Shown here piece by piece: positions 37,841 to 50,529 of a stretch of DNA of 64,000 nt. Made by a program: the position numbers and the translations under genes. Each line of letters starts with the position of its first letter. The stretch's first letter is position 1. The DNA is taken from positions 124,001-188,000 of the forward strand of contig BGZK01000722.1 in the NCBI GenBank assembly GCA_005406025.1, written 5' to 3'. The stretch is from Eumeta japonica (lineage: Eukaryota; Arthropoda; Insecta; Lepidoptera; Psychidae). Under the pieces are notes generated by a model. It saw only the letters and a list, made by a program, of their open reading frames with translations. It was not told where the DNA came from and searched no databases.

Positions 37841-40800
37841 CAACTCAGTTATTGTTAGTTTATTGTTCATTATTATCATTTATTTCTTATTTAATTTTAA
37901 ATGTTATGTACTTTTTTAGTATTCATTAATACTTTAAAGAAATATAACTTTAAATTTTTATACATAATTATCAAATTATTAGAAGTTCGACTCAACATTT
38001 TAATATTTCTAACATAAATACATTTAGAAAAATATAAACTGATTGGCATTCATTAACATTTATATTCGATAACTAAATTCATCGACAAATGACTAATAAA
38101 ACAAAAGTCAAAGATTTAGCAATAGTTACCCAGGTAAATAAAAAATCCAAGAAGCTGTGGTTTTATTTAATTATACTAATAATTTAATTCCTCAGAAAAA
38201 TTGGCATATTTTCATCTTATATTATTATTATAATATACGATAATACTTTATTTTCTTAGTGGTCTCCTGACGATCAAAAACAATTTAGATGTTAATAATT
38301 GGAAATTATTTCTTATTTATTAAGAATTTTTTAAACATGGTACGATCATATCGAGGTTTCGCATAATAATTCAAGTTTAGCTCGCTGTTTGCCTTGACAA
38401 ACATAAATTTTTAAGTCTCGGCCGGTTTTCTACATTAGTACTACTTTGTATATTTTTACATAATTCTGTCATACCAAAATATTATTATGAAAAAATTTGG
38501 CTCCACTCTCAGCATGCGTTTGTACCATAAAACCCGTTTTAAGTGGTAGTGGATTTTCAAGACGTGCTGGTTCAGGAACTGGATCAATTTATTGGCAATG
38601 GCCACAAACAAAAACCAACGTACAATATTCCGTGAATAGATAAAAGTATTTTATTGCGAAAAAATGTAAATACGTTATTTAATATATAGTATACGTTTCA
38701 TAATATATGAACAAAATCAAAAAGCCAAAGACTTTTTTTCATTATGTGCAGGAACGCAGAGTTCGAATCTCTGACCCACTACAGGTGATATCATAAAATG
38801 GAATATCACCATAAAACACCTTTCAAAACACCTAAAGTTCGCAGCCTGTACATAGGTAGTGAAGTGAGACGTTGTAGAGTTGTATTACTTGTATTTTAAT
38901 AAGTGCAAGTAGCAAAAAGTACTAAGTACAAGTGGTACAACTTAGTAACACTATAGTGATACTTTGATGGCTGAAAATAAAACGAATTTTATTAAAAGTT
39001 ACCATTTTATGATCTGAGAACATGAAAGCATGAAACCTACAAAAAGCTTTATCTTTTTGCTCATAAATGATTCTGATTTAGTTCTCTAAATTCTAATGCC
39101 ATAAGTTATAAATATTTTTTTTCCTTTTTAGTGACATTATGTTAAAATCTCATAGTAACTATAAAACTATGTGGCGAATAAGAATTCATGTCTTAACATG
39201 AATTTACAGGAATTTTTTCCTCTTATGAACTTTTAATTTTAAACTGTTAATCACGAGTGAATTAAATTTGTAGACCATTTTTTATATTTCAGAAACTTAA
39301 AATTGCTGTAAGAAAATCAATAACATTTTTTTTTAATATTGATTAAAGTAATGGAAACCAACAGAATTCGAAACAGAGTAAGCATCTTCCTTCATAAGAA
39401 AATTTCTAAATAGAAATATGGCATTTCATTGCCTTAAATTAATGTTTAAAATGTTATTTGTGACAATCATCAAATTTTTAACAGCTTATCCCATAGTTTT
39501 ATGTGATGCGAAATTAAGCCTGTATTATCTTACTACATATAATACATGTGTTGATGGACGTAATTAAAACTGAAAATCATCAACAATTTTTTCATGTTAT
39601 TTTTAAGACTTTTTACCCAAAGGACGTCAACGGGACCTCTTGGGTCTGGGCTGTTGATGCTTACTTAGTAAATAGCTGTATATTTTGAACCGTAATAGAC
39701 ACATGAGTCAATTTTTTTAGAGAACATGTATTATTATGTCAAATATCCTAAAAAAAATAATAAAACAGAGAAACAAAAAAAGAGTATTCCCATGATCCTC
39801 AAGCGTTTTTAAATTATACTAAAAAACCCCAAAATGAAATGACAAATACCAAAAAACGGCTAAATGTGAATCAAAATTGTACTGAGAATCCAAAACCGAT
39901 TGCAGCGAAAAGCAATTTATTTTTTGTAAAGATAAAATACATTCACTGTAAACGGTACAAAACTTTCGGTGAGTGAGTCCTACGCGTACTTAGTCTTCAT
40001 ATTAGCTCAGTGGAACATTTATTTCGAATATTTTGATATTTCTTATTTTATCATTTTAATGCAATCATGGCTGGTTGCGGGTGCACAGCATAACCTATCA
40101 TAATTATTGAAGTACCCGACAGACTTAAGATGACTGTACGTCCTTTGTCTGTGCTTATCACGCATACATCTTATCACTCGACGACATCACACACTTATGA
40201 GAGGTCGATATGCTCTATTATTTATAACAAACATGTGGGTCGAGCTATGTAAATCGTTTGTAATACTATAAATTTGTATAGTAGGTTGTATGTTTATTAT
40301 TTAAGTTTTTCGTCAATAGTAGGTGACTTTACGTACAACAGTTCATAGAGTCGCCTACCATGGCCTATAGGTAACCACTATTAAGCATTCTCGGGCCATA
40401 GCCGACCCGATTCACACGCAAACGTTTAAAGGCCACCGTATTTGTCATTCTGTGACTTGAAGTTTAAATTTTAAAGAACGCCTGCCGCACAGTCACCATT
40501 TCTCGTTTTATGTTGTTACATAAAAATTTAATGTCTACAGCTAGTTAAAAAGTACATTGCTAGAACTTTTGAGGTATTGCACATTTGATAACAACGATAT
40601 ACTTGCATATTTCTTATTTCACGACTTATGGCATTAATTTAATACATCTACATAATGAAAAATATCGATGTTTTACCTAGGAACTTCTGATATCTTCTAA
40701 TATTTTTGAATATTTTGTTGAGTTTAGGTAAGATCAAGCTTTTTACATTCATAATTGTACATTAACTTGGATCTTCCATTAACAAATTTGACAGTTGGTT

Positions 40801-40930
40801 AATAAAACGATAAAGACAAAAATATAAAACTGTAATCAAAATAAATGTAACATGTAATTTTAGTTCTTACGTATTTTTGTAACTTCAGATAAGGTTCTAC
40901 CCTAAGAATAATGTATAGGTATTGCCAACA
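37840..40930. other. AT-rich DNA, no gene recognised
   Basis: Contains an isolated tRNA B-box-like GAGTTCGAATCTC near 38,759 without an A box. A T-rich tract followed by AG|GTAAGA lies at 40736-40743. No coding gene. The remaining sequence is AT-rich with no supported feature. Confidence 0.4.
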
Positions 40931-41060
40931 GCGTGTGGAGTTCGAAGTCGTTTAGAGGTTACTGGGCTGACTGGGACCGGTTTGTCACATGGCCCGTCCA
41001 CGTGCGGCCTCCGCCGCCGTCCGTGATTCTACGCAACTTCGGAGTTTTGCCAGTTTTCAA
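40930..41060. promoter_or_regulatory. GC-rich candidate regulatory block
   Basis: CACATGGCCCGTCCACGTGC (E-box CACGTG) and GGCCTCCGCCGCCGTCCGTG inside an AT-rich region. No coding frame. Confidence 0.32.
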
Positions 41061-42085
41061 TCTCTTATCGCGATTTATTTTATAGATAGCCTTTCAAGGG
41101 ATACATTAAATTAAACACGTTATTATTATATTTTAACGAGTTTATGACGTCATCAAGAGAAGAATTCTCTGAATTGTACATCCGTCTATTGCACATCTCT
41201 CGAAGCGAATTTAATTTCTAAGTTTGCAGAGAAGATTTATGTTAAGACTGAAATTTTAAAATTTCGAATAAATGTTTTATCGTATTTACGTTGATGTCCC
41301 CTTTGCAGCGGAGAAGCAAAAAGCGCTAAATTCTACAGATACAAAGTATCATCTACATAAATTCAGTTATAATAATCACCGATGATTAATGTATCGAGAA
41401 ACTGCCAAGAACTCAACAAGTATATAAGTAGCATCCGTTAAACAGTCATAAATATCCATGAACGGGAGGTTCTTTGGAGACGCCCGGCGCGCGGACACTC
41501 CTGAGACTTAAAACTTTGGAATTATTAATTCGTAATTAGTTACTTTCTTTATGCAACAATAAAAATATAGTAGAGTGAAACATTATTAGCTTAAATTAGT
41601 GCCACGTTCTAAGATTTTGTAATGGTCAAATTTAATTCTTTCACAAACGTGTAGTTTATATATCATTTACATCAGCCAAGTAAACATAAAAAAAAGACTA
41701 CTAAATACTGAAAATCAAAAGGAAATTGTAATAAAAACACTTTTTGTTTCTAATTCTAAAGCCGAAAGGACATTTCATCTACTTCTTTATTTGAATGAGG
41801 TAGTTTGAGTCCATAAATTGACATAAATTACATTCTGCAGATATTGTATTCTACAAAACTTTATTCATATCTTTGATAACATTTTATCACGAAAATAATA
41901 ACATCTAATATTTATGATAGATGAATCCATAACAACGACTATCCGAAAACGCAGAAAATGCACTACGTCACTCCCGAGCAGTTCTGAACCGAGGAGGAAT
42001 AGCTCATTTGACATAACGAAGTCAAACAATTTCCATCGACATTACGAAGTTTTCAAGACGGACAAAACATCTTCAACTGTGATAT
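41060..42085. other. AT-rich DNA with one small CpG block
   Basis: A short CpG-rich element at 41,455-41,515 (AGACGCCCGGCGCGCGGAC). No gene recognised. Confidence 0.4.
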
Positions 42086-42089
42086 ATTT

Positions 42090-42300
42090 TAATCAAAGGG
42101 TCCGGGGTGGGGCTGGCCACTTCCCCGCGCCCCGCGCCCCGCGCCGCTCCCTCAAAACTTAGCGCATTATTCAAGCGCGCGACTCTTGAGTAATTTTGAA
42201 ATATTACAATTTTCAGCCGCTCCACCGCACCCGCGCGCGCGCCGCCCGGAGGCGACGCGGAGCGACGCGGCGGCGGAGTTTTCGGCGAGTACTGAAGAAA
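42090..42300. promoter_or_regulatory. CpG-island-like block
   Basis: About 200 bp of strongly GC-rich sequence. It has a perfect triplication of CCCCGCG (42123-42143), a run of CG dinucleotides (CCCGCGCGCGCGCCGCCCGG) and GCGACGCGGAGCGACGCGGC. Overlapping long frames on both strands (41914-42162, 42348-42073, 42196-42399) are proline/arginine/alanine-rich shadows of base composition, not convincing proteins. It may be a promoter or CpG-rich regulatory element. Confidence 0.4.
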
Positions 42301-44330
42301 AATACTCTGATCTCTATTGAGTTGTGTAATAAATTTTCGTATAGTCATAACAACGAAACCTTAGCGCTAAAGAATCAAAAGACAAGTAATATAACTTAAA
42401 CTTTTTTTTTAAATTAATTTATAATATGTTCCTTAAATTGATTCAATGTTACATTTTCATTTTAATATATTCTCAAACCAACGAATTAAACAATAAACAA
42501 AATTGTATGGATATAAATTGCTAAATTACATATATAATTAATAGAAATAAACTTATTGTATGACTCTACATTTTTTACTAAAACACCAAAAAGTATTTTT
42601 AGATGTTCAATGAATGTAGTCCGTTATTCTCTGAATTCCTTTTTACTTAAAACAATAATTGTATTGTATTTGTTATGAAAGGACAGCATAACAAAGGTCA
42701 ACGACCGAAATAGAAGCTGCAATCACATACAGTAGTCAAAACAGAAACACACGTGTAACACGCTTACAGCACTGGGAAATTATACCATCCTAATAAAGTA
42801 TTTCTTTACCGTGCTGTAGAGATGCCTAAAAAAACACCCAGAAAATGTAAAAACGGCTGGCCCGTTATATTTTTAAATTACGCAACGTTCCGTTAAACCA
42901 TAAAAACTTTTGTTAACTGTACAAAACTTTTGAAACTATACAAAAACATGAACAATGACGAAAGCTAGGGACATTGCACAAGCCGATACAGGGAATCGGA
43001 CAAAAGGTCATAAACAATAAACACCTGTTGACGCCGCAGGTAAACAGTTGTTGCTCTACATTTCAACAATGTAATCTTTTGGCCGCTAATATTTCGTCCT
43101 TTGTGGTTTAATAACTGAATACACTTTGCACAGCACCTTGCCCTAAGTAATTTATTGTTCCATTTGTAGGAGTGCATACAAAAGTTCGTTTCCTTATTTA
43201 TTTTTTGTTGTCGATTAAACCTTATCGCTGGAAAATGAAATTTATTATTTGTAAGTTTACGTCTTTGCTTATCGTTATTTTCATTATTAGATTATATTCT
43301 GGTCGTTTATTGTAAATTAAATACGAGTATCTCGAATATTTACCTTATGCTGAGTAATCACATTACTTATTAGAGTCTAAAACTTAAACCTCTCTGTTTG
43401 ATATTTATATATTTTACCAATATCATTGGATAGTCGTTTTAACATTATAATGCGATTTGGAAAAAAATATAAGTAGGTATTTACTACAAAATGCTCATTT
43501 TGACTTAATTTGTGTAAGTTCGCTTATTTAAATGAAGCTTGCTTTTAGTGGTACAAATATGATTATGATGAACTAACTTTAATTATTTACTATACTATTC
43601 GACAATTAATGCATTTCTTGAAAAAACTTTACGAGAAAAACTATTTATTTCTTTGATTACAATTATTATTATATTATTGAAGGTTTTATGTTCAAAATAA
43701 TTCGTTTTGCCAAATGAAATTCTTGTATACATTATAATAGATATTGTACACAATATTTATCTTGTACAAAAACCGGAAAGAATTTGGTAGGGAATTTGTA
43801 AATAATGGCTTAAAAATACGAATCATTTAACTAGATTCGATTTATGAGAAAATTATTTTAAGAGTTGTGTAACATTTTTGTACTTTACAAAAAAAAGGTT
43901 CTTTTGCTAAAATTGTCACATTTATGATGATTAAAAAAATACTTAATTTAACTTTTTTTTTTTGTATAAATAGAATATTATTAACTATGTATGATACACT
44001 ATGTTCTGTGGTATCAAATAAATGATATGGATATATTGTTATCAAATCGAAATAAAAGGACCATTCCCTTATTATTAAACTAAAACGTCTGTGAAATCGT
44101 AACGCTTCTGTATATGCTTAGGTGATAACAAAACTTACTTGAATATATTGTGCATTCAACTTTATAACGTTTATGAGGTTACTTATGTTTCGACAAAAAT
44201 ACATATTACACCGAAATAAATAAACGACACATTTCATGTTGTCGTTGTTGGATCAGCCTTTTTTTGGCCCACTGCACAGTCGGACAAAAAGTTGACCATC
44301 ATTCAACCTTCTGTTTTAAATTGAGAGGCT
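42300..44330. other. AT-rich DNA, no gene recognised
   Basis: Only short chance frames. No supported feature. Confidence 0.5.
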
Positions 44331-44480
44331 CTCAAAGCTTCCGCTCCGGCCACTGTTAGGAACTATCCCACTGTTGGAAGCTAGTAACAGTCGTTACCAC
44401 CTTCCAGGTCGGAACTGGTAACGACTGCTACCACCGACGACGTGAAAACGTGCGGGATCGACGGCGTAACTCATTCTACG
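44330..44480. other. GC-rich block with a 21-bp hairpin
   Basis: A near-duplicated word (CCACTGTTAGGAACTA, then CCACTGTTGGAAGCTA) is followed by an inverted repeat: 44384-44405 pairs with 44411-44431 over 19 base pairs, with one mismatch and one small internal loop, closed by AGGTC. The arm cores are AGTCGTTACCA and TGGTAACGACT. It may be a structured transcript or a regulatory palindrome. It is short for a microRNA precursor. Confidence 0.45.
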
Positions 44481-45290
44481 GGACATGGTACAGAATGGTT
44501 TAATTTGACTAAAATTAGAACTCGTAGGCCAGTTTTCCCGTATGTACGTGGTGCATATTTGCAATATCGTAAAAGTCATAATTAAAATATTGACAGTTTA
44601 TAAGTAAAGTAATCCATTTATTCCTTTTCAAATTATTACTCTTCACATTGTGGATATTGTTTTATTTGGTAGAACCACTTCTCAAAGCATATTGATCGGA
44701 GGGCATGTTTTTCAAGTGCCGGTTGAAGGCTCTTTTGTCTACGTAAATGACAAATTTTTTGTTTAAAATCGCTAATTTTAAGAAAATAAAGAAATCTTTT
44801 TCGTGAAATTTTGTACTGTGCGCGGGGGATGAGTCGCTATTTCTACCTTTTCAGAAGGAAAAAATGACTGTTTTATTCACATTGTGTTAAGCTAAGTAAG
44901 TTATTAAATGAAATAAAATAAGTTTCTTGAAAAAAATTCTCTATCAACTCTTTTAGCATACATATATATCTTTTTGAGTACAGCATCCGATTTTTTTATT
45001 AACTCGTGTTAAGCGTATAACCCTACTTCAACCAGAAGTAACCAATATTAGTTCTGGGCATACAATTATATTTAATATTTTTAGTGTTGTAAATTATTGA
45101 GGTATCTTCAGTGATTCACTTAGCGTACATTTCTTTCATTAAAATCCTGAAAGCGTGTTAATCAAAGAAATTAATATATCAATAAATGAAAGCGACGACA
45201 GTTCCGGTAATCAGATCATCGAGTCGAATAATAAAAACATCCAGTTCGATTTAATAATATTCGAATGTTGTAATATTCATTCTATATTTT
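44480..45290. other. AT-rich stretch without recognised gene
   Basis: No supported feature. Confidence 0.5.
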
Positions 45291-45294
45291 ACAG

Positions 45295-45530
45295 GTGGCG
45301 AAAGGTTTAAGCAGCGGAGACCTTTACGACCATTGGAATACGTAGAAAAAAAAGTGTCAGGGGATCGTCCCACCAGCAGCCAGATGCGATGAAGTTTATG
45401 ATACCTAATAGAGTTCATGGCTTTTTTATTGACGTTAATGTTCTGTTGACTCCGCCGTTTACGAGCATCTCGTTCATTACCGGGCGAGAGAGGTCGTCAC
45501 TGCCGTAAATCATAGTTGAATGATATCGTG
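45295..45530. promoter_or_regulatory. GC-richer block after an acceptor-like site
   Basis: TCTATATTTTACAG ends at 45294 and is followed by less AT-rich sequence (GTGGCGAAAGG, GCAGCGGAGACC, CTCCGCCGTTTACGAGC). If the AG is used, the block could begin a plus-strand exon. No long frame and no clear donor. Otherwise a candidate regulatory block. Confidence 0.25.
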
Positions 45531-47165
45531 TTCGGTGTTTCACTGTTTGCTGGATAGTCATCAATTAATTTCATCTTTATCAAAGTATTAAACATTGATA
45601 GTAGATGCATATTATATTTGATTGCGGCTAATAAATATCGGAGGCTGTAAAGAATGATGTTCGAAATAAAAGGAATATTTTATTTTATCATTGGATATAC
45701 ACTTATTTATATGATGAGTGATTAGACATCTTCATTAGACTTTCCATTTCATAGGAATATAACTGATAAAATAATATTTTTAATATACGTAATATTCAGG
45801 ATTGCTTACCCAAATATTAAAATGTACTAAATGTACCTAAGTGACATTTTATTGCATATCCATCTGTCTATATGTCACGGAAGTTTTCTCAGAACAACTA
45901 TTTGTACGAAATTAAAATGTTGTTCTCTTATATAAGTTGGCTGTACCTTTTCTAGTGAAGGAATATCAGATTTTTTATTAACAATTAAATATAGAGCACT
46001 ATAAATACTGAAAAAAAAAATTCCATCTTATGTAGAGTGTAGAGTATTTTTTAAAGGGCATATTTGAAGTAAGTTCTCAGTTTTTTTTCATTTACTTCGT
46101 TTTAAAAAACTGAGAAAGAAAAGAAAACGTTTAATTAATTAGCTTAAAATGATAATACCATTTCTCATTACATTTATATAATACAATACTATACTAAAGT
46201 ATACTTTCATTACTATTTTATTTATGGGCTAATTAAATTAGAAAATAATATTGAATAGCTAGAATTAGCTCTATAGAATTCACTTCATTTATATGTAATT
46301 ATACATTTTATTAATTACATCAGAAAAATGCGAAAATATACCATTCTTCGCATTATCTTTGAAGTTTCAAAGCCTTAAGATCTAAGGTAATTTATTATCA
46401 TAGAAGATTTACTTAAGTACAGGAATTTTTATTTAAGTTACAGGAAAAATTAATTTAATTTCAATGCATACAATTTTAGATCAAAGTGAAAAAAAAACCC
46501 TATATTTTCTATTCCATTTGTAACTCCTTTGACAAGCTACTAAAGTACTAGCCCAGCTTATGAATATTATGTTCCAAAAATCCTTCGATGTACGAGTCTG
46601 ACTTGTGTTTAACCAATTTCTCCATGGTTTTTCATTCAAACAGGATCACACAAAAGCATTTCCTTCTTTATAGATAACAAAATAATACTTCAGACAAGTG
46701 GATTATTTCTTAAAAAAAAGAATTCAACGAGCTCGTAATATGATAGTTGTGGTATACATTTATTTTTAATATATTAGTAACAAAGAATTTTTGAAAATTT
46801 TGTTAGAAATATAATAATTTAAGATCAAAAGTTAACTGCATTTCAATGTCGTGATAAATGAAGCTCCCTTTCTTGTCTTCCAGAAAACCAATTGACTATC
46901 TAATACTGAAGATAAGAAGAAAGATCGATTTCTTTGGATTAAGTTCCTTTTCCAATTAATTAAAATCGATTTTGGTTAGGTCTAGCATTTTCAGATGCAA
47001 GATATTTTAGAATACGAATATTATACAATTTATTATTTTCTCTAATTTACGGTATTTTCTTGGTAGTTTAAAAATCAATGAATAAAAATATTTATTTTAT
47101 TGTTATTACATGTTATTTTGCAAAAAATCTAAATACAGAACCAAGATAATTTTTACTTTTTTTTA
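45530..47165. other. AT-rich DNA, no gene recognised
   Basis: No supported feature. Confidence 0.5.
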
Positions 47166-47640
47166 AGTCGTTCCGGCCACAATCACCTCCCGGCGTCCGT
47201 CCACGGGAAACTCGACGGCAGCGCGTGCTCACAATAAAATTTATCGCCTATACGATAATTATGCGGATTTATAGCGCTGCGGCGCTCGGTTTACGGTACG
47301 ACTTACGGTTCTTTCACGGTATCTAAGCGCTTAAGCGATTTTCGGCTCTGTTGTCCGACCGGTGAGATCGGTTCGCGGCGCCGCTGAGCTCTCGCGCGCG
47401 TCCGACACAATCGTCCATTTGCGTATTCCGGTGCGCTCGCGCGTCGTCGCCGCCTTACGAGCGACTGCAATTTGTCGTGTACGACGTGCTCCGGTAGATA
47501 TGATCGTCGATTGCATTAATTCCCCGCCAACAGATGTCCGTTTTTACCGCGACGGATTCACCTGCGCAAGCGTCGTTTGAAGCATCTATGCTGTTTTTTT
47601 ATACATTCAAAAGTCGATGTCAGTCGATCGGCGGAGGTAC
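47165..47640 (+). promoter_or_regulatory. CpG-rich island, candidate promoter
   Basis: Nearly 480 bp of CpG-rich complex sequence (GTTCCGGCCACAATCACC, CGCTGCGGCGCTCGGTTTACG, TCGCGGCGCCGCTGAGC, GTGCGCTCGCGCGTCGTCGCC). It ends at a donor-like GCGGAG|GTACGT (GT at 47637-47638, plus strand). Opposed frames at 47331-47580 on the two strands are composition shadows. TTTATCG and ATTTATAG words at 47,241-47,275 resemble Cad/Abd-B-type sites. Best read as an untranslated first exon plus promoter, or a large regulatory element. Confidence 0.35.
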
Positions 47641-47944
47641 GTGATATGAATAGATGCAAACGTTCACCGAGGTGTCTATTAGAGCTGAACTACCCAAGTA
47701 ATACCAATGCTGTACATTTTTAGCCTATTCATAATTATTACTGAGACAACATACCTAGTGACAAAATTTATTATTTATTATTATTATTGGAAAATGTATA
47801 TATGTATACATGGAGGATTGAATATAAGAAAAAAAAACCTCCGTCAGTACATATTGTCCATAAATTAAGTATTGGACGACGTCGTATCGTGCGACTTTAA
47901 CTCAACATGAAGAATAGTCGATAAATAACTATGAATTTTAATCA

Positions 47945-48055
47945 AATTCGACGAAGGCAGATGCGTCGGGCCAACGGCGCCCGTTATGGCGATAACGGGT
48001 GTAGCGACACCAGCCGCCAGCCGGCCGGGCCCGCACCCGCGGAGCGCTACAAAAA
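47945..48055. promoter_or_regulatory. GC-rich block with a perfect 8-bp hairpin
   Basis: CCCGTTAT (47980-47987), loop GGCG, ATAACGGG (47992-47999), then CAGCCGCCAGCCGGCCGGGC. Very GC-rich within AT-rich flanks. No coding frame. Confidence 0.35.
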
Positions 48056-50050
48056 CTTAAGTATTGTTGGAATTACTCATTAACTTATTAAGATGATAAT
48101 TTATTGTCTTCGGGCATCGTAATTTCATGCTCACAATATAGAAAAGATAGGCAAGTTTTTCTTTGACTAGAAATAAACATCGATTCTTTGTCGGTCCTAC
48201 GATGGCTTAACGCTGATGAATATTAAACGTGCGGGGAACGCTCGAACTTAGAAATTTCTCACGTGCACGTGTGCAAGCGCATTCTGTTTGTTAAAGTAAT
48301 GAACGTCCAGACTATTTTTTCCAACATGACCGCCTATAACGGAAATGTTTTATCAATCAATCGAATGTAAATAGAATACAGGATGACCGCAAAGCGCTAA
48401 TAGTTTCTTAATGCTGAATATTGCAATGTATCAAATCAATAATGTAAGATCGTATTATGGGCGTCGACGTTTACGGAAGAAGAATAAAAAAGCATTTATT
48501 TGAATAAAACCACAAGCAGTTATTTATTTGACTTTGAATTGATTAATGACGTTTTGTAAATTTGGGTATTTTATATTTACATTTATAAGTTTATATCTAC
48601 CGCTACCAGTCTGGATTAAGTACCAGAATTATATTCAGATTTAATATATACCGCGTAATTTTTTTTTATTTAAGGTGATAAAATCCACATTTTAAAAAAT
48701 ACATAAATTTGAAGGACATAAATTGATAAATAAGTTAAAATTGATTTTAAATTGAATAAAGGGAATACAAATACGCGATTCAACCGCATACATATTATGT
48801 ACTGGAAATGATATGAAACTATGCGCAGACCCAAAAAATATTAGTTGTATTTATTAGTCATTATTTAAATGTCAGTTAAAATTAGAGTTTTTATTGTGAA
48901 AGATTACATTATACATCATTTTAGTGTAATGAAAAATCATTTCACCGTACATACATACCTATCTATACGACTGTTACTTTGATAGGCCACACACGGCCGT
49001 TGTAATACTTAAAGATGCATAAATCTCGTGTTACTAAGGGATCATACGAAATGACTCATTCCGGAGTGTCCGCCATTATGAAATACTTAACCTGCAGCAC
49101 CACAGAATAACAAGGTGGAGATTGAGATCTAGCAAACGAGGTGATGTGAAATAAGACAAATATGGCGTCGTGCATGACCAGAATCTGAAGAGGCGTTGCG
49201 TTCGTGCACCACTCGTGCCTTGATCTACTTTTTGAAATCTGTTACTTGTCCAGCCGGATCCATGGAACATACCTAATACATTATTTATGATAAGTCCCGT
49301 ATTACATATGGCTTTAATAAAACATTAGATACAATTTCTAAAGTTGGTGATTATTATAGCGTACGTTACTTGTATAATTAAATAATATTCTACATTGACA
49401 ATGGGCTCTTTAATACAATTCCAGTTGTTCATATTTTTCAGAAAAACTTGTTTACATTCCAATAACAAATTCTACAATAAAAATTAATGACAAAACGACT
49501 AAATAATTTTGCTAATTAAGGAAATTAGCAAAGTTATTTAATATCTTTCCCTCGATATCTGTGATGTTTTTAATAGATACCATTTACATATATCGTCTAA
49601 AGTCGGCAGATTTAATGTTTATTTATAGAGTGAATCATTTTCAGGAATCGCAGTTAAAAAGATTTAATTATATATTATATCAATGACGGATAATAAATAA
49701 AGTTAAAATTTTCTGTGTATGGTTATTATAAATGCAGTAAAAGCTGTAAAAAGACCGTAAAATCCCCTTTGTTGCATAGTTTTTCCAATATCTAGTACAA
49801 TGGCAACATCTCTGAGTTCACTTGGATTTTTTGTAACATTGATTTTTTATTTTGCTTTGAATATGGGTTCTTAAATTTTGTATTTTTTAGATTTACGCAC
49901 GTAATTTTGTAACATGGCTGTATTGTTCATTTGCTTGATCTCATATTTGATCTCTACTATTTGAAAATTTCAAATTGATACTTTCAGCTTGTGTTCTTGC
50001 TAGTTTGTACTCAATGGTCAACGATAAAATAATGATATTCTTTACTTTTT
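48055..50050. other. AT-rich DNA with two GC-richer patches
   Basis: Around 48,190-48,300 (GCTCACGTGC-type words; CTCACGTGCACGTGTGC has two E-box CACGTG cores) and 49,030-49,270, where an unrecognised 64-codon minus-strand frame lies. The latter patch may be an unnamed repeat. No gene supported. Confidence 0.35.
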
Positions 50051-50240
50051 ACTAAGCGGATGTAGCCCAGTGGTCAGTGCGTAGTCTTTGAATTAGAAAA
50101 TACTAGATTTGGATCCTGATCATAAGGCGAACAGATCAATGAATTCATTGTTGAGTCCAATAACACCTCACACTGCGTGCCTCGAAAATATGTCAAAACA
50201 CGTGTCTCTAACACTGCCAATGTATTGGCAACAAAGATTG
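50051..50240 (+). mobile_element. tRNA-derived SINE-like element
   Basis: TGTAGCCCAGTGGTCAGTGCG (50061-50081) matches a pol III A box in tRNA context. A decayed B box, GATTTGGATCCTGA, follows about 25 bp downstream. The sequence after it is non-tRNA, as expected of a SINE body. The family and 3' end are not known. Confidence 0.55.
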
Positions 50241-50470
50241 TTAACAGCGTTTAACGTATACTTGGCTTATGTAACGAACTAAAATTCTAAGCTACGCGAT
50301 CTGAAATATAATTGAAAAGAGATGATGATTCCCGGCCTTGAATTAACAAAAAAAAGAAAACGGAGATTAACTTTTTAGATGAACAAATGCATGCAGATAC
50401 TGAAGCAATCGCCAACTTATTCATTGTGATTTTGCAAAAACCGTAATAAGAGCAAACCCCGTAAGCAAAC

Positions 50471-50528
50471 ATTACTCTAGTGATCAATGCAATAAGTATA
50501 GACTTATTGTATTGATCACTACAGTAAT
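50471..50528. repeat. 27-bp near-perfect inverted repeat with 4-nt loop
   Basis: Arms 50471-50497 and 50502-50528 pair along 27 positions with one C/C mismatch and one G.T wobble, around the loop ATAG. The core word TAGTGATCAAT is mirrored as ATTGATCACTA. Folded RNA would be a 58-nt hairpin. It sits inside an unrecognised minus-strand frame. Confidence 0.8.
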
Positions 50529-50529
50529 A

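Noticed and set aside
38745..38775. B-box-like GAGTTCGAATCTC as a tRNA gene or SINE
   Set aside because: There is no A box at tRNA spacing, no acceptor stem and no recognisable SINE body.
40270..40290. TAGTAGGTTGTATG resembling part of let-7
   Set aside because: The 5' seed of let-7 is absent (reads TATAGTAGG instead of GAGGTAGTAGG) and no partner arm for a hairpin was found.
42073..42399. Frames on both strands of the 42-kb CpG block
   Set aside because: Low-complexity Pro/Arg/Ala shadows of GC-rich DNA that oppose one another on the two strands.
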